A stretch of 64,000 nt of DNA from Gemmatimonadaceae bacterium (GTDB lineage: Bacteria; Gemmatimonadota; Gemmatimonadetes; Gemmatimonadales; Gemmatimonadaceae): contig JAICWO010000001.1 of assembly GCA_025934775.1 (NCBI GenBank), forward strand, positions 124,001 to 188,000, given 5' to 3'. Shown piece after piece: positions 41,035 to 49,606 of this stretch. The number at the start of each line of letters is the position of its first letter. Position 1 is the first letter of the stretch. The position numbers were made by a program, and so were the translations under genes. The notes under the pieces are model-generated. The model ran no database searches, was not told the origin of the DNA, and worked only from the letters and a program-made list of their open reading frames with translations.

Positions 41035-42273
41035 CTACACGCGCCCCAACACCAACGCCGCGTTGATTCCCCCGAACCCGAACGAGTTCGTGAGGATGTA
41101 GTCCACGTGCGCCGTGCGGCCGCTCCCCGGGATATAATCGAGATCGCAGCCTTCGGCCGCGGTCTCGAGGTTGAGCGTAGGCGGGAGCCAGTCGCGCTCG
41201 AGCGAGAGCGCGCAGATGGCCGCCTCGATCGCGCCCGACGCGCCGAGCGCGTGGCCGTAGTACGCCTTGGTGCTGCTCACTTGCAGCTTCGCCGCGTGCT
41301 CGCCGAACACGTCCTTGATCGCGCGCGTCTCGGTCGGATCGTTGAGCGGCGTGCTGCTGCCGTGCGCGTTCACGTACCCGATTTCGTGCGGCTCGATGTG
41401 CGCATCCTTGAGCGCGCCGCGCATCGCGCGCGCGGCCTGCGATCCGTCGGGCCGCGGCGCCGTCATGTGGTGTGCGTCGTTGCAGAACGCGTAGCCGAGC
41501 ACTTCGCCATAGATGTGCGCGCCGCGTGCCCGTGCGCGATCGTACTCCTCGAGCACGAGAATCGACGCGCCTTCGCCCATGACGAATCCGTCGCGATCGC
41601 GGTCGAACGGCCGCGAGGCGTGCTGCGGGTCGTCGTTGCGTGTCGACATCGCGCGAATGATCGCGAACGCGCCGAAGCAGAGGAGGCTGAGCGGCGCTTC
41701 CACGCCACCGCACAGCATCACGTCGGCGTAGCCGTCGCGAATCTGCCGGAAGCCTTCGCCGACGCCCATCGTCCCGGACGCGCAGCTCATCGCGTTCGTG
41801 CTGTTCGGTCCCTGCACGCCGAACTCGATCGCCACGTTGCAGCTCGCCGCGCCGCCAAAGACGTTGGTCGCGAGCGTCGCCGCCACGGACTTGATGCCTT
41901 GCTCTTTGAAGATGTACAACTGCTCCTCGGCGAATCCGCTGCCGCCGAGCGCCGTGCCCAGTGTCGCGCCGATGCGCTCGCGATCCTCGTGCGCCAGATC
42001 GAGCTCGGCATCCTCGATCGCGAGCCGCGCCGAGGCGACGGTGAAGTGGCCGAAGCGGTCGAGCCGCCGCGCGCGCCGCGCCTCGATGAAATCGGCCACG
42101 TCGAAATCGATCTCCGCGGCGATTCGACTATGGTAGATCGACGGATCGAACCGAGTGACCGCGCGCACCGCGGAGCGCTGGGCCTGAATTCCGTTCCACA
42201 GCGCCTCGCGCCCGATGCCGATCGGCGTGACCGCTCCGATGCCCGTGATCACCACTCGCCGCCGCTCAGTCAC
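41035..42273 (-). CDS. Beta-ketoacyl synthase (FabF/KAS II-like)
   Basis: A 412-residue condensing enzyme with the Cys-His-His triad: Cys164 in AMSCASGT, His304 in VNAHGSSTPLND and His341 in KAYYGHALGASGA. It should join an acyl chain with a malonyl unit. The active-site motif SCASG differs from the common ACATG of housekeeping FabF, and it sits in an operon with flavoenzymes, a methyltransferase and an SRPBCC protein rather than with fab genes, so a secondary lipid or polyketide role is likely. The GTG start at 42273 lies 4 bp after the preceding stop; the track's longer start is out of family. Confidence 0.9.
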   Translation of the reverse strand: MTERRRVVITGIGAVTPIGIGREALWNGIQAQRSAVRAVTRFDPSIYHSRIAAEIDFDVADFIEARRARRLDRFGHFTVASARLAIEDAELDLAHEDRERIGATLGTALGGSGFAEEQLYIFKEQGIKSVAATLATNVFGGAASCNVAIEFGVQGPNSTNAMSCASGTMGVGEGFRQIRDGYADVMLCGGVEAPLSLLCFGAFAIIRAMSTRNDDPQHASRPFDRDRDGFVMGEGASILVLEEYDRARARGAHIYGEVLGYAFCNDAHHMTAPRPDGSQAARAMRGALKDAHIEPHEIGYVNAHGSSTPLNDPTETRAIKDVFGEHAAKLQVSSTKAYYGHALGASGAIEAAICALSLERDWLPPTLNLETAAEGCDLDYIPGSGRTAHVDYILTNSFGFGGINAALVLGRV

Positions 42274-42277
42274 TCGC

Positions 42278-42823
42278 TCATGCCTCGGTGGATGCGATCG
42301 TATTGGAGATACGTTCGGCGGCGTGCGCGAGCCCGGCAAGGGTGCGCCAGGCGATTCCGTGCACGAACACCGGCCCGATGATGCCGCGTGCCGCCATCGG
42401 ACCAATCAACGGTACTGGCGGCCCGTTCCACACGTGCACGATTCGGACGAGCGTGTCGGCTCCGTTCTGTGCCCGTTGAAACGTCCACTCGACCTCCATT
42501 CCCGTGGTGACGCCGCGGACGTGCCTGAATCGAATCGCCGGCCGCGCTTCGGTCGAGTCCGTCACGGACATGAGTGACGTCCACCACGTGGGCCACCGCA
42601 GCCAACCAAACGGCCGGTTCGCCGACATCGCCACGAGGCCGCCGCCGTCGGATCGGCGGTCCTCGAAGCGCACGTAACGATAATGCGACAGATGCCGCGG
42701 CCACTGCTCCACATCCGCCGCGAGCCGAAAGATCGTGTCGAGCGGCGCGCGGACCGTGTGCTCGTCCACGGTCGTCATGCGCCAGCCAGTGGGCATTGGC
42801 CCGAGCGCGTGCGGCTCTGTCAT
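42278..42823 (-). CDS. SRPBCC (START/aromatase-cyclase-like) protein
   Basis: A 181-residue helix-grip protein: HTVRAPLDTIFRLAADVEQWPRHLSHYRYVRF is the classic start of polyketide cyclase/SRPBCC domains, and the segment GMEVEWTFQRAQNGADTLVRIVH forms the central strands. Such proteins bind hydrophobic ligands and in polyketide pathways guide ring closure. Begins in an ATGA overlap with the methyltransferase gene. Confidence 0.85.
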   Translation of the reverse strand: MTEPHALGPMPTGWRMTTVDEHTVRAPLDTIFRLAADVEQWPRHLSHYRYVRFEDRRSDGGGLVAMSANRPFGWLRWPTWWTSLMSVTDSTEARPAIRFRHVRGVTTGMEVEWTFQRAQNGADTLVRIVHVWNGPPVPLIGPMAARGIIGPVFVHGIAWRTLAGLAHAAERISNTIASTEA

Positions 42824-43506
42824 GCGCCCGGCGCCCAGCGTGCCGTGAGCCGGTACCCGAGCTTGCGCCGCACGCGCGCCTCCGCGCCGGTCGCGTTGCG
42901 GACGAGTCGCGCGAGCTCCGGCGCGGTGAAGCCCCGGAGGACGGAGACCACGCCGTCGTGCCGCGTCACGCGGTGAAAGCGCAGCGCGACGGCGACGAGC
43001 CAGAAGCCCGCCGCGGCGAACCAGCTTCGCCGCAGGTCGCTCACGATCACCGCCCGTCCGGCCACGCGATTCATCTCGCGCAGCAACTGCTCGGCATGAG
43101 TGTTCTCGAAATGATGGAGGAGCTGCGAGCAGAGGACGATGTCGATGCTCCCGTCGCGGAACGGCAGCGCGAGCGCGCTGGCGCAGACGGCGCCGTCGAG
43201 CCGCTCGCGGGACGCCGCGAGCAGCGTCGGCGCCTCGTCGACACCGAAGATCGTGATCGCCGTCCCCGTACGCGCCGCGGCGTCGCGCACGCCAGCGGGA
43301 ATGTCCGCCAATCCCGTGCCGACGTCGAGGAGGGTGGCGGACGCGAGCCCGCGGGCCGCGCCGCGCACCTCGCCCATCGCGGCGCGGAGTCCGCCCAGCC
43401 ATCGGTTGGAGCTCGCGATGTCGGCGTGCGAGCGCCGGCGCACCGCGGGATCGACCGAGGCGTCATCCAGGATCTCCACGCCGCGGCGCCGCGCCGGCGT
43501 CAACAT
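42820..43506 (-). CDS. Class I SAM-dependent methyltransferase
   Basis: A 228-residue Rossmann methyltransferase: motif I LLDVGTGLADIP, motif II acidic residue in IFGVDEAPTLL, and post-motif LALPFRDGSIDIVLCSQLLHHF. The substrate is unknown; its place between a flavin reductase and a cyclase-like gene suggests methylation of the pathway product. Start at 43506, 6 nt after the flavin reductase stop. Confidence 0.88.
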   Translation of the reverse strand: MLTPARRRGVEILDDASVDPAVRRRSHADIASSNRWLGGLRAAMGEVRGAARGLASATLLDVGTGLADIPAGVRDAAARTGTAITIFGVDEAPTLLAASRERLDGAVCASALALPFRDGSIDIVLCSQLLHHFENTHAEQLLREMNRVAGRAVIVSDLRRSWFAAAGFWLVAVALRFHRVTRHDGVVSVLRGFTAPELARLVRNATGAEARVRRKLGYRLTARWAPGA

Positions 43507-43512
43507 GCGCCG

Positions 43513-43986
43513 TCAGCGCTCGAGCTGCGCATAGCCGCCGCGATAGTAGAGCAAGGGACGTCCGTCGCGCGGCTCGGCGCGCTCGACGCGAGCCAGGAAC
43601 ACCGTGTGGTCGCCGGCGTCGTGGTGCTCGGTGATGACGCATTCCAGGTGCGCCAGCGCGTCGTCGAGCAGCACGACGCCGCACTCGCCGCGCGTGAACG
43701 CGATCCCGTCAAAGCGCTGGTCCTCGTCGTCGGCGAACCGCCGGGAGTACGCCTCCTGAAGCGATGATAAAATGTTAATACCAATATTGGCATGGCCGAG
43801 CAGCAGGCCGTGCATCGACGCGGCGTGATCGACGCAGACGAGCACGAGCGGCGGCTCGAGGCTCGCCGAACAGAACGCGCTCACCGTCATGCCGTGGTCC
43901 TGGCCGGCGTCGTCGCGGGCGGTCACGATCGTGACGCCGGAGGCGAATCGGCCGAGCACGCTGCGAAACGTGTCGGAATCGATCAT
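43513..43986 (-). CDS. Flavin reductase-like FMN-binding protein
   Basis: A 157-residue member of the flavin reductase domain family: FRSVLGRFASGVTIVTA, GMTVSAFCSASLEPPLVLVCVD, NILSSLQEAYSRRFA. These enzymes reduce FMN/FAD with NAD(P)H and often supply a partner monooxygenase, here probably the adjacent flavoprotein. The ATG at 43986 is chosen; a GTG at 44022, four bases from the upstream stop, is an alternative. Confidence 0.88.
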   Translation of the reverse strand: MIDSDTFRSVLGRFASGVTIVTARDDAGQDHGMTVSAFCSASLEPPLVLVCVDHAASMHGLLLGHANIGINILSSLQEAYSRRFADDEDQRFDGIAFTRGECGVVLLDDALAHLECVITEHHDAGDHTVFLARVERAEPRDGRPLLYYRGGYAQLER

Positions 43987-44024
43987 CGTGATGGCGGTTG
44001 AGGCGGTGGAGCGCGCGCGCACGC

Positions 44025-45251
44025 TCAGAGGCCGAACACGCTCCAAATGTACCCCGGCCGCACAACCTCGCGCGCGGGAACGAAGTCGCCCGTCACACCG
44101 ATGAGGAGATCCGCGAGATCCTTGCGCGCCGCGAGCCGCCGCGCCGCGCGATTGATCAGCGGCGCCGAGCCCACGACGAGGCCGATCACGCGCTCCACGG
44201 TCCACTTTCCGGAGAACTCCGTGCGACGCGACGCGTCGTAGCGCGCGAGCGCGGCGTCGGCGGCGGTGTCGCTCGCCGCCTGAAGCGCCTCGACAATGGA
44301 CGCCGAGAGCATCTCGCCGCCGCGCAAACCTGCATAGATCCCCTCGCCCGTGAACGGGTCGAAGAAATCCGCTGCGTCGCCCACGAGCGCCGCGCCGGGC
44401 GCCCATGCGCGGCGCGCGTGCGACGCGAACGGCCCCGTGGCGACCACCGGCGAGACGCGCGTCGCGTTCGCGAATCGTGGACGAAGATGCGCGCGCGACG
44501 CGAGCCAGCGATCGAGGAACGCGGCGCGGTCGCCGGCGATCTCGCGCGAGCGCGATGCGGGGACCACGAGCGCGACCGTCGTCACGCCGCTCCCCACGTC
44601 TGCGATGCCGACGTACCCGTCGCGCTCGACGTGCATCTCGCCGTGCTCGCCGATGTCGCCGACACCGGCATAGTGCGTGACGAGCGCGAGCCGCCGCGGC
44701 CAGCGCGCAACACGCGCGAGCCCCAAGCGCCGCGCGACGATCGAACGCAGCCCGTCCGCGCCGACGGTGAAACGCGCGCGCAGCTCCCGGCGAGCGCCGT
44801 CGTCGAGCACATGCACGCCGCGAACGCGGCCGCGCTCGTGGATCAGATCTGTCGCGCGCACGCGCTCCGTCACGCGCGCGCCCGCGGCGCGCGCCGCGTC
44901 GAGCAGCATGGCGTCGAGCACCTCGCGACGAACGGAGAGTCCGCGGTCGCGATACCCTCGGAACCCGTGCGACGCGACGAAGTCGCCCCGAATGATGGAT
45001 CCGTTGGGCGCGCGCACGCGGATTCCGGCGAGCGCCGCGGCGCCCGAGCGCTCCACGCTCTCGAGCACGCCCATCGCCGCCAGGATGCGCGACGCCTCCG
45101 GGCTCAGATATTCGGCGCACGGCTTCGGGCGCGGAAAGCGCGCGCGATCCACGATGTGGACGTCGATGCCGGCCGCCGCCAGCGCGAAGCCGAGCGACGA
45201 GCCCGCCGGGCCGCCGCCGACGATGAGAACTTCTGAATGCTCGTCCGTCAC
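44025..45251 (-). CDS. Geranylgeranyl reductase-like FAD-dependent oxidoreductase
   Basis: A 408-residue flavoprotein: dinucleotide-binding VLIVGGGPAGSSLGFAL at residues 8-24, the RPKPCAEYLSPEA region that in geranylgeranyl reductases carries the conserved Cys, and the FAD-ribityl motif GDAADFFDPFTGEGIYAG near 290. Family members saturate prenyl chains or hydroxylate aromatic rings; which applies is open. GTG start overlapping the DUF92 gene stop (GTGA). Confidence 0.85.
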   Translation of the reverse strand: MTDEHSEVLIVGGGPAGSSLGFALAAAGIDVHIVDRARFPRPKPCAEYLSPEASRILAAMGVLESVERSGAAALAGIRVRAPNGSIIRGDFVASHGFRGYRDRGLSVRREVLDAMLLDAARAAGARVTERVRATDLIHERGRVRGVHVLDDGARRELRARFTVGADGLRSIVARRLGLARVARWPRRLALVTHYAGVGDIGEHGEMHVERDGYVGIADVGSGVTTVALVVPASRSREIAGDRAAFLDRWLASRAHLRPRFANATRVSPVVATGPFASHARRAWAPGAALVGDAADFFDPFTGEGIYAGLRGGEMLSASIVEALQAASDTAADAALARYDASRRTEFSGKWTVERVIGLVVGSAPLINRAARRLAARKDLADLLIGVTGDFVPAREVVRPGYIWSVFGL

Positions 45252-46042
45252 GCCGCGACCACGCGCGTGAGTCCGGCGGCGACGATCGCGCCGCCGAGTG
45301 TCGCAAGCAGGTTGATGCCGTCGTTGTCGAGCCAGGCGATGCCGCGTGCGTGTCGCGTCGCCGCGCCGCAGTCGTGCGTCATCCGCTCGGTCTCTATGCC
45401 GCACACGTCGCAGTGTCGCCGGGCCTGGAACAACGCGCCGGTCAGCGAGTCCGCGAATGCGCCGGTCACGCCGCCCGCGAGCGCGAACGCCGACGGCCGT
45501 GCTCCCCACCCTAATGCGAGCGCGAGTGCTGCCACGAAGCCTGCTCCGAGAATTGATGACACTGTTCCAACGACGGAGACCCCTCCGGAGGTTCCCGGTG
45601 GCACCGGCCGCAGCGTGAGCAGCGATCTCGGCGTGCCGCCGTACAGCGTGCCGAGCTCCGTGCCCCAGGTGTCGCCGGCTGATGCGGCGAGCGCGCCGGC
45701 GCCGGCCGCGAGCCAGATCGTGTCGTGGTGCACGATGCCGACCAGTGCCGCGAGCGCGAACACGCCGCCGTTCGCGAGCACCTGCACCGCGTCGCGAGCA
45801 CCGGTCTTTTCGATCACGGATTGCGTGTGCGCCAGCTTGGCGTCGCGTCCCACGCGCGAGAGCGCGCTCGACGAGACGAAATACGCGATGAGCAGCGCGC
45901 CCCAGCTCCACCCCGCCGCGACGGCGGCGGTGCCGACCACCGTCGCCGCGATCGCGCCCGACGTGGTGAGCGAACGCGCGGCGCGCGCGACGATCGCGAT
46001 GGCCGCCGCGAGCAACAGTCCCGCGATGATTCGCGCGATCAT
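45248..46042 (-). CDS. DUF92 (TMEM19/VTE6-like) membrane protein
   Basis: A 264-residue protein with about six helices and the DUF92 pattern (DTWGTELGTLYGGTPRSLLTLRPVPPGTSGGVS, and FADSLTGALFQARRHCDVCG). Plant and cyanobacterial VTE6 of this family phosphorylates phytyl phosphate; bacterial members are otherwise uncharacterised. Co-translation with a geranylgeranyl-reductase-like gene supports a prenyl-phosphate role here, by inference. First gene of the operon, divergent from the V4R-like gene. Confidence 0.82.
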   Translation of the reverse strand: MIARIIAGLLLAAAIAIVARAARSLTTSGAIAATVVGTAAVAAGWSWGALLIAYFVSSSALSRVGRDAKLAHTQSVIEKTGARDAVQVLANGGVFALAALVGIVHHDTIWLAAGAGALAASAGDTWGTELGTLYGGTPRSLLTLRPVPPGTSGGVSVVGTVSSILGAGFVAALALALGWGARPSAFALAGGVTGAFADSLTGALFQARRHCDVCGIETERMTHDCGAATRHARGIAWLDNDGINLLATLGGAIVAAGLTRVVAA

Positions 46043-46053
46043 TCGTTCGCGGC

Positions 46054-46082
46054 TTGAATGGACCCTCCGCGACGGCTAGCTT
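46054..46082 (+). promoter_or_regulatory. Promoter of the V4R-like gene
   Basis: TTGAAT (46054-46059), 17-bp spacer, TAGCTT (46077-46082). It overlaps the track's ATG at 46058, so translation must begin downstream, at 46115. Confidence 0.65.
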
Positions 46083-46114
46083 CGCTGTCTGCCTCGCCCC
46101 CTCCGCTGACGCTC

Positions 46115-46753
46115 ATGCTCGCCACGGTTGACGCCCTCCTGCCGCTCAGTCTTCTCGAAGCGGTCCGCAACGTCGACACTCCCAACGATCAGTTCGATAC
46201 GGAGTATGTCGACGAGCTGCGCAACAAGCGCCTCGGCCTCAGCGACACGATCTACGCACAGATCAAACGGCACACGGAAGCCGCGCGCCGGGGCCATCGC
46301 ACGGCGTCTGACGAGGCGATCGCGCTTGCCAAGCTGATCGGCCGCCGACCGGACTCCGAAGCCGTCTTTCGCGCGGCCGGTGACTACATGGCTCGGCAGT
46401 CGTACCGCACCATCTCGCCAGTCACGCGCAAGCTGATGCGGCTGATGCCGTCGGCGATGGCGCGGCCGCTCGCGTTCCGCCACGCGCGGAAGATCGCCGC
46501 GCGCTACCTCGGCGGCAACGTGAGGCGGGTGGGTTCGTTCTTGTTGCTCGAGGTGCCCCGATCGATCACGCTCGGCACGGCGCCAGGCGCGATAGGATGT
46601 ACGTATTATGAATCCGCGATCAAGCAGCTCCTCCGCCTTCTGATCGGCAGCATCGGTGCGGTGGAGCACGTCCGCTGTTCGGGGCGCGGAGAAGGATCCT
46701 GTGAATGGCGCGCCGACTGGCGCTCGTTCGATCGCACGGCCGGCCTGGATTGA
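46115..46753 (+). CDS. V4R-like domain protein
   Basis: A 212-residue soluble protein. The C-terminal half resembles 4-vinyl-reductase (V4R)/haem-NO-binding-like sensor folds, ending in the signature RCSGRGEGSCEWRADWRSF. Such domains bind small hydrophobic ligands or sense tetrapyrroles. The start at 46115 is chosen because a promoter covers the earlier ATG. It is followed after 5 bp by an aminopeptidase gene. Function unknown; no photosynthesis genes are seen in the window. Confidence 0.65.
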   Translation: MLATVDALLPLSLLEAVRNVDTPNDQFDTEYVDELRNKRLGLSDTIYAQIKRHTEAARRGHRTASDEAIALAKLIGRRPDSEAVFRAAGDYMARQSYRTISPVTRKLMRLMPSAMARPLAFRHARKIAARYLGGNVRRVGSFLLLEVPRSITLGTAPGAIGCTYYESAIKQLLRLLIGSIGAVEHVRCSGRGEGSCEWRADWRSFDRTAGLD

Positions 46754-46758
46754 ACCAT

Positions 46759-47940
46759 ATGCTAACTCCTGAAACACTTCCCGATGTGCAGCGTGCGCTC
46801 GCGGATGCGGGCGTCGACGGCTGGCTCCTCTACGATTTCCGCGGCATCAATCCGATCGCGGTCGGCATGATGCGGCTCGACGGCATGGTGACGCGTCGCG
46901 CGTTCGCGTACGTGCCGGCGCGCGGCACGCCCGTGGCGATCAGCCACGTGATCGAGCAGGGGCCGTGGCACCACTGGCCGTCCAGTTGGAAGAACGAGAT
47001 CTACTCGTCGTGGAAGAGCCTCGAGTCGCTCGTCGCGAAGCACGTGCGCGGCAAGCGCATCGCGATGGAATACTCGGCGGGCGACGCGGTGCCGTACGTC
47101 GATCGCGTGCCGGCGGGCGTGATCGACATGGTGCGCGAGGCGGGGGCGACGGTCGTCTCGTCCGGCGAGCTGGTGACGCGCTTCTACGCGACGTGGAACG
47201 CCGGGCACATTGCGTCGCACTTGCGCGCGGCGGAGGAAATCGCGCAGATCGCGCGCGAGGCGATGGCATTGGCCGGCGAACGCGCGCGCGGTTCCGAGCC
47301 GCTCGCCGAACACGAGTTGATGCACTGGATTCGCGACCGGTTCGCGCGCGCCGGACTCACCACCGATCACGGACCGAACGTCTCCGTCGGGCCGAATGCG
47401 GCAAACCCGCACTACGAGCCGTCGGCCGATGCGCCGCGCCTGATTCGGCCCGGCGACATTCTGCTGATCGACCTGTGGGCGTACGAGCAGAACGGCGGCG
47501 TGTGGGCCGATCAGACGTGGATGGCGTCGATCGGCAAGCCGAGCGAGCGTGCGCAGAAGATCTGGGAAGCGATTCGCGACGCGCGCGACGCGGCGATTGC
47601 GTACGTCGTCGACAATACCAAGGCGGGCAAGCCGATTCGCGGCGCCGACGTCGACGACGCGGCGCGGCACGTGATCGAGTCGCGCGGCTTCGGCGAGTAC
47701 TTCACGCACCGCACCGGCCACTCGATCGATTCGCGCGAGCTGCACGGCTCCGGCCCGCATCTCGACAATCTCGAGACGCGCGAGGAGCGGCTGCTCGTCC
47801 CCGGCGTCGCGTTCTCGATCGAGCCCGGGATCTACATTCCCGGCGAGATCGGCATGCGTACGGAAGTGAACGTGTACATCACGCCGGGCGAGGCGGTGGT
47901 GACGCCGAGGGAGTACGAGCGGGAGTTGATGATCGTGTAG
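46759..47940 (+). CDS. M24 family Xaa-Pro aminopeptidase-like protein
   Basis: A 393-residue pita-bread metallopeptidase. Metal ligands in order: Asp in LLIDLWAYEQ, Asp in GGVWADQTW, His in HRTGHSIDSRE, Glu in FSIEPGIYIPGE, Glu in GMRTEVNVYI. It removes residues before proline or cleaves related peptides. The N-terminal creatinase-like domain (residues 1-150) is present. Start at 46759 directly after the V4R-like gene. Confidence 0.9.
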   Translation: MLTPETLPDVQRALADAGVDGWLLYDFRGINPIAVGMMRLDGMVTRRAFAYVPARGTPVAISHVIEQGPWHHWPSSWKNEIYSSWKSLESLVAKHVRGKRIAMEYSAGDAVPYVDRVPAGVIDMVREAGATVVSSGELVTRFYATWNAGHIASHLRAAEEIAQIAREAMALAGERARGSEPLAEHELMHWIRDRFARAGLTTDHGPNVSVGPNAANPHYEPSADAPRLIRPGDILLIDLWAYEQNGGVWADQTWMASIGKPSERAQKIWEAIRDARDAAIAYVVDNTKAGKPIRGADVDDAARHVIESRGFGEYFTHRTGHSIDSRELHGSGPHLDNLETREERLLVPGVAFSIEPGIYIPGEIGMRTEVNVYITPGEAVVTPREYERELMIV

Positions 47941-47944
47941 CCCT

Positions 47945-48586
47945 GTCGTCCCGAGCGAGTCGCTCGAGTCGATCCGTGCGGCGGTGCACGCGCGAATCTG
48001 GTTGGATGTTTTTTGAGACGCGGATTCGGCGGACCACTGCACGGACTGCGCGGACTGCTCCGTGTCGCGAGAAAGGGAATCGCGCCGCGGCGCTAGACGA
48101 TGAATTGGGTAACGACGTCGGGAGGCACCTCGTGGCGTCCCGAGCGGGTGTCCCCCAAGAAGGATCTGGGCTCGTGCCGCGGCGGCTCATCTTGCCGCAC
48201 GGAGCGATCCGCTAGCTCCGTCATCGCGAGCGAAGCGTTCGAGTCGAGTCGGGTTCGTGCTACGGTGCGTGGTCCGTGCGGGCGGTATACGCGCGAATCA
48301 GGATGGACGTTTTTTTGGAACGCGGATTCGGCGGACCACTGCTCGGACTACGCGGAGTGCTCCGTGTCGCGAGAGAAGGCGTCGCGCCGCGGCGCTAGAC
48401 GATGAATTGGGTACGACGTCGGGAGGCGTCGCGTGGTTTCCCGAGCGGCTGTCCCCAAGAAGGATCCGGGCTCGTGCCGCGGCGGCTCATCTTGCCGCAT
48501 GGAACGATTCGCTTAGTCCGAGCAGTGGTTCGCGGAGTCCGCGTTCCGAACAACATCCAAGCAGATTCGCGCGTACGCCGCCCGCT
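47945..48586. repeat. Intergenic repeat island: two direct copies plus one inverted partial copy
   Basis: No gene is apparent in this 658-bp spacer. Unit 1 (about 47945-48218) and unit 2 (about 48219-48515) are about 85-90% alike by eye; the shared marker GACGATGAATTGGGTA occurs at 48096 and 48398, 302 bp apart. A third, inverted partial copy (48516-48586) is complementary to 48276-48349, so a transcript could form a long hairpin. Unit starts resemble the SERSESR repeat. Confidence 0.85.
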
Positions 48587-48598
48587 CGGGCTGACACG

Positions 48599-49606
48599 TT
48601 ACCGTGCGAGCACGTTCCACACGCCCGGATCCTCCAGTCCCATCCTCCACAACGCGATCGCGCTCACGCCCATCCCCGTGGCTTCGTCGCGCAGCGCAGC
48701 CAATTGCGTCGCGTCGCTCGTCCACAGCTCCCACGCGCCAGGCTTGACCGCGTGGAGCGAGAGCGATGCCGGGTCGCGCGCGAGCTCCACTCCGGCTTGC
48801 GACGCGGCGCGGCGTGTCTCGTCGAAGCTCACGGGTCGTGCGGGCTCGTTCGATCGCCACTGGTAGCCGTAGACCGGTAGCGCCGCGACCACGCGGTTCG
48901 CGCCGATCTCCGCGACGCGCATGGCGAGTGAGCGGCGGACCCAGTCGGGCGACGCGATCGGACCGGGCGCCGAGGTGGCCCAGTGCTCGTCGTAGAGCAT
49001 CGCGACCAGGACGTCAGCCGGCGGCACGAACGCGTGTGCGGGATACGCCGTGGTGTCCGCCGCGGGAACCGCTATGGCAATCGTTGCCACGCCGTGCGCG
49101 CGAACCGAGTCGCCGAGCGCGCGAAGCACTCGTGTCACGACCGGCACGTCCTGTGGTGTGCCGCCCTCGAGATCGAACACGACACCGCGATATGCGCCGC
49201 GGCGCAGCATCGTCGATAGAGTCGAGGCGGTGCGCGCGAGGAGTGCCCCGTCGGCACCGAGGCGGCGCACCGTCTCGGGGTGAAATCGCTGTCCGTGCCA
49301 GCTCGTCACGAGCGCGAAGCGACGCGTGGTGGGCGGCAGCACCGACCCGTCGTGATAGGGCGCGCTGGGTTGCGCCGTCGCACTGTCGAGTTGAATCCAA
49401 CCCGTCACGGCGGTGTTGATGCGCGCCGCGTTCGCCGCGAGGCTCGAGTCGCTGCGCGCGTCCCACGGCGCCGTGAACGCCCAGACCGCGACCGGCGCGC
49501 GCGCCGGCGTGGGCGCCGGTGCCGCGCTCGCGCATCCGAGAACCAACGCCGCGCCGCTCCGCAGAGCACCGCGCGTCAACGCACTCGCCGCATCCGTGGG
49601 ACGCAT
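48599..49606 (-). CDS. GH18-like (YaaH-type) lipoprotein
   Basis: A 335-residue protein with a lipobox (AALVLGCAS, near residue 24). The body resembles glycoside hydrolase family 18 barrels: GVVFDLEGG (a reduced DxxDxE active-site strand), VLVAMLYDEHW and VVAALPVYGYQW, as in spore-germination YaaH-like proteins that act on peptidoglycan or chitin-like sugars. Only the last acidic residue of the motif is clear, so activity is uncertain. Confidence 0.65.
   Translation of the reverse strand: MRPTDAASALTRGALRSGAALVLGCASAAPAPTPARAPVAVWAFTAPWDARSDSSLAANAARINTAVTGWIQLDSATAQPSAPYHDGSVLPPTTRRFALVTSWHGQRFHPETVRRLGADGALLARTASTLSTMLRRGAYRGVVFDLEGGTPQDVPVVTRVLRALGDSVRAHGVATIAIAVPAADTTAYPAHAFVPPADVLVAMLYDEHWATSAPGPIASPDWVRRSLAMRVAEIGANRVVAALPVYGYQWRSNEPARPVSFDETRRAASQAGVELARDPASLSLHAVKPGAWELWTSDATQLAALRDEATGMGVSAIALWRMGLEDPGVWNVLAR

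Noticed and set aside
43513-45306. 597-residue ORF covering flavin reductase and GGR genes
   Set aside because: Its N-terminal two thirds is an Arg-rich shadow of the GGR frame; the real flavin reductase starts at 43986.
46058-46115. ATG at 46058 as start of the V4R-like gene
   Set aside because: It overlaps the -35 hexamer of a good promoter, so it would not be in the transcript.
48100-48866. Two ORFs both beginning MNWV inside the repeat island (48100-48405 and 48402-48866)
   Set aside because: They are the same repeat read in two copies, diverge by frameshifts and show no protein-like conservation.
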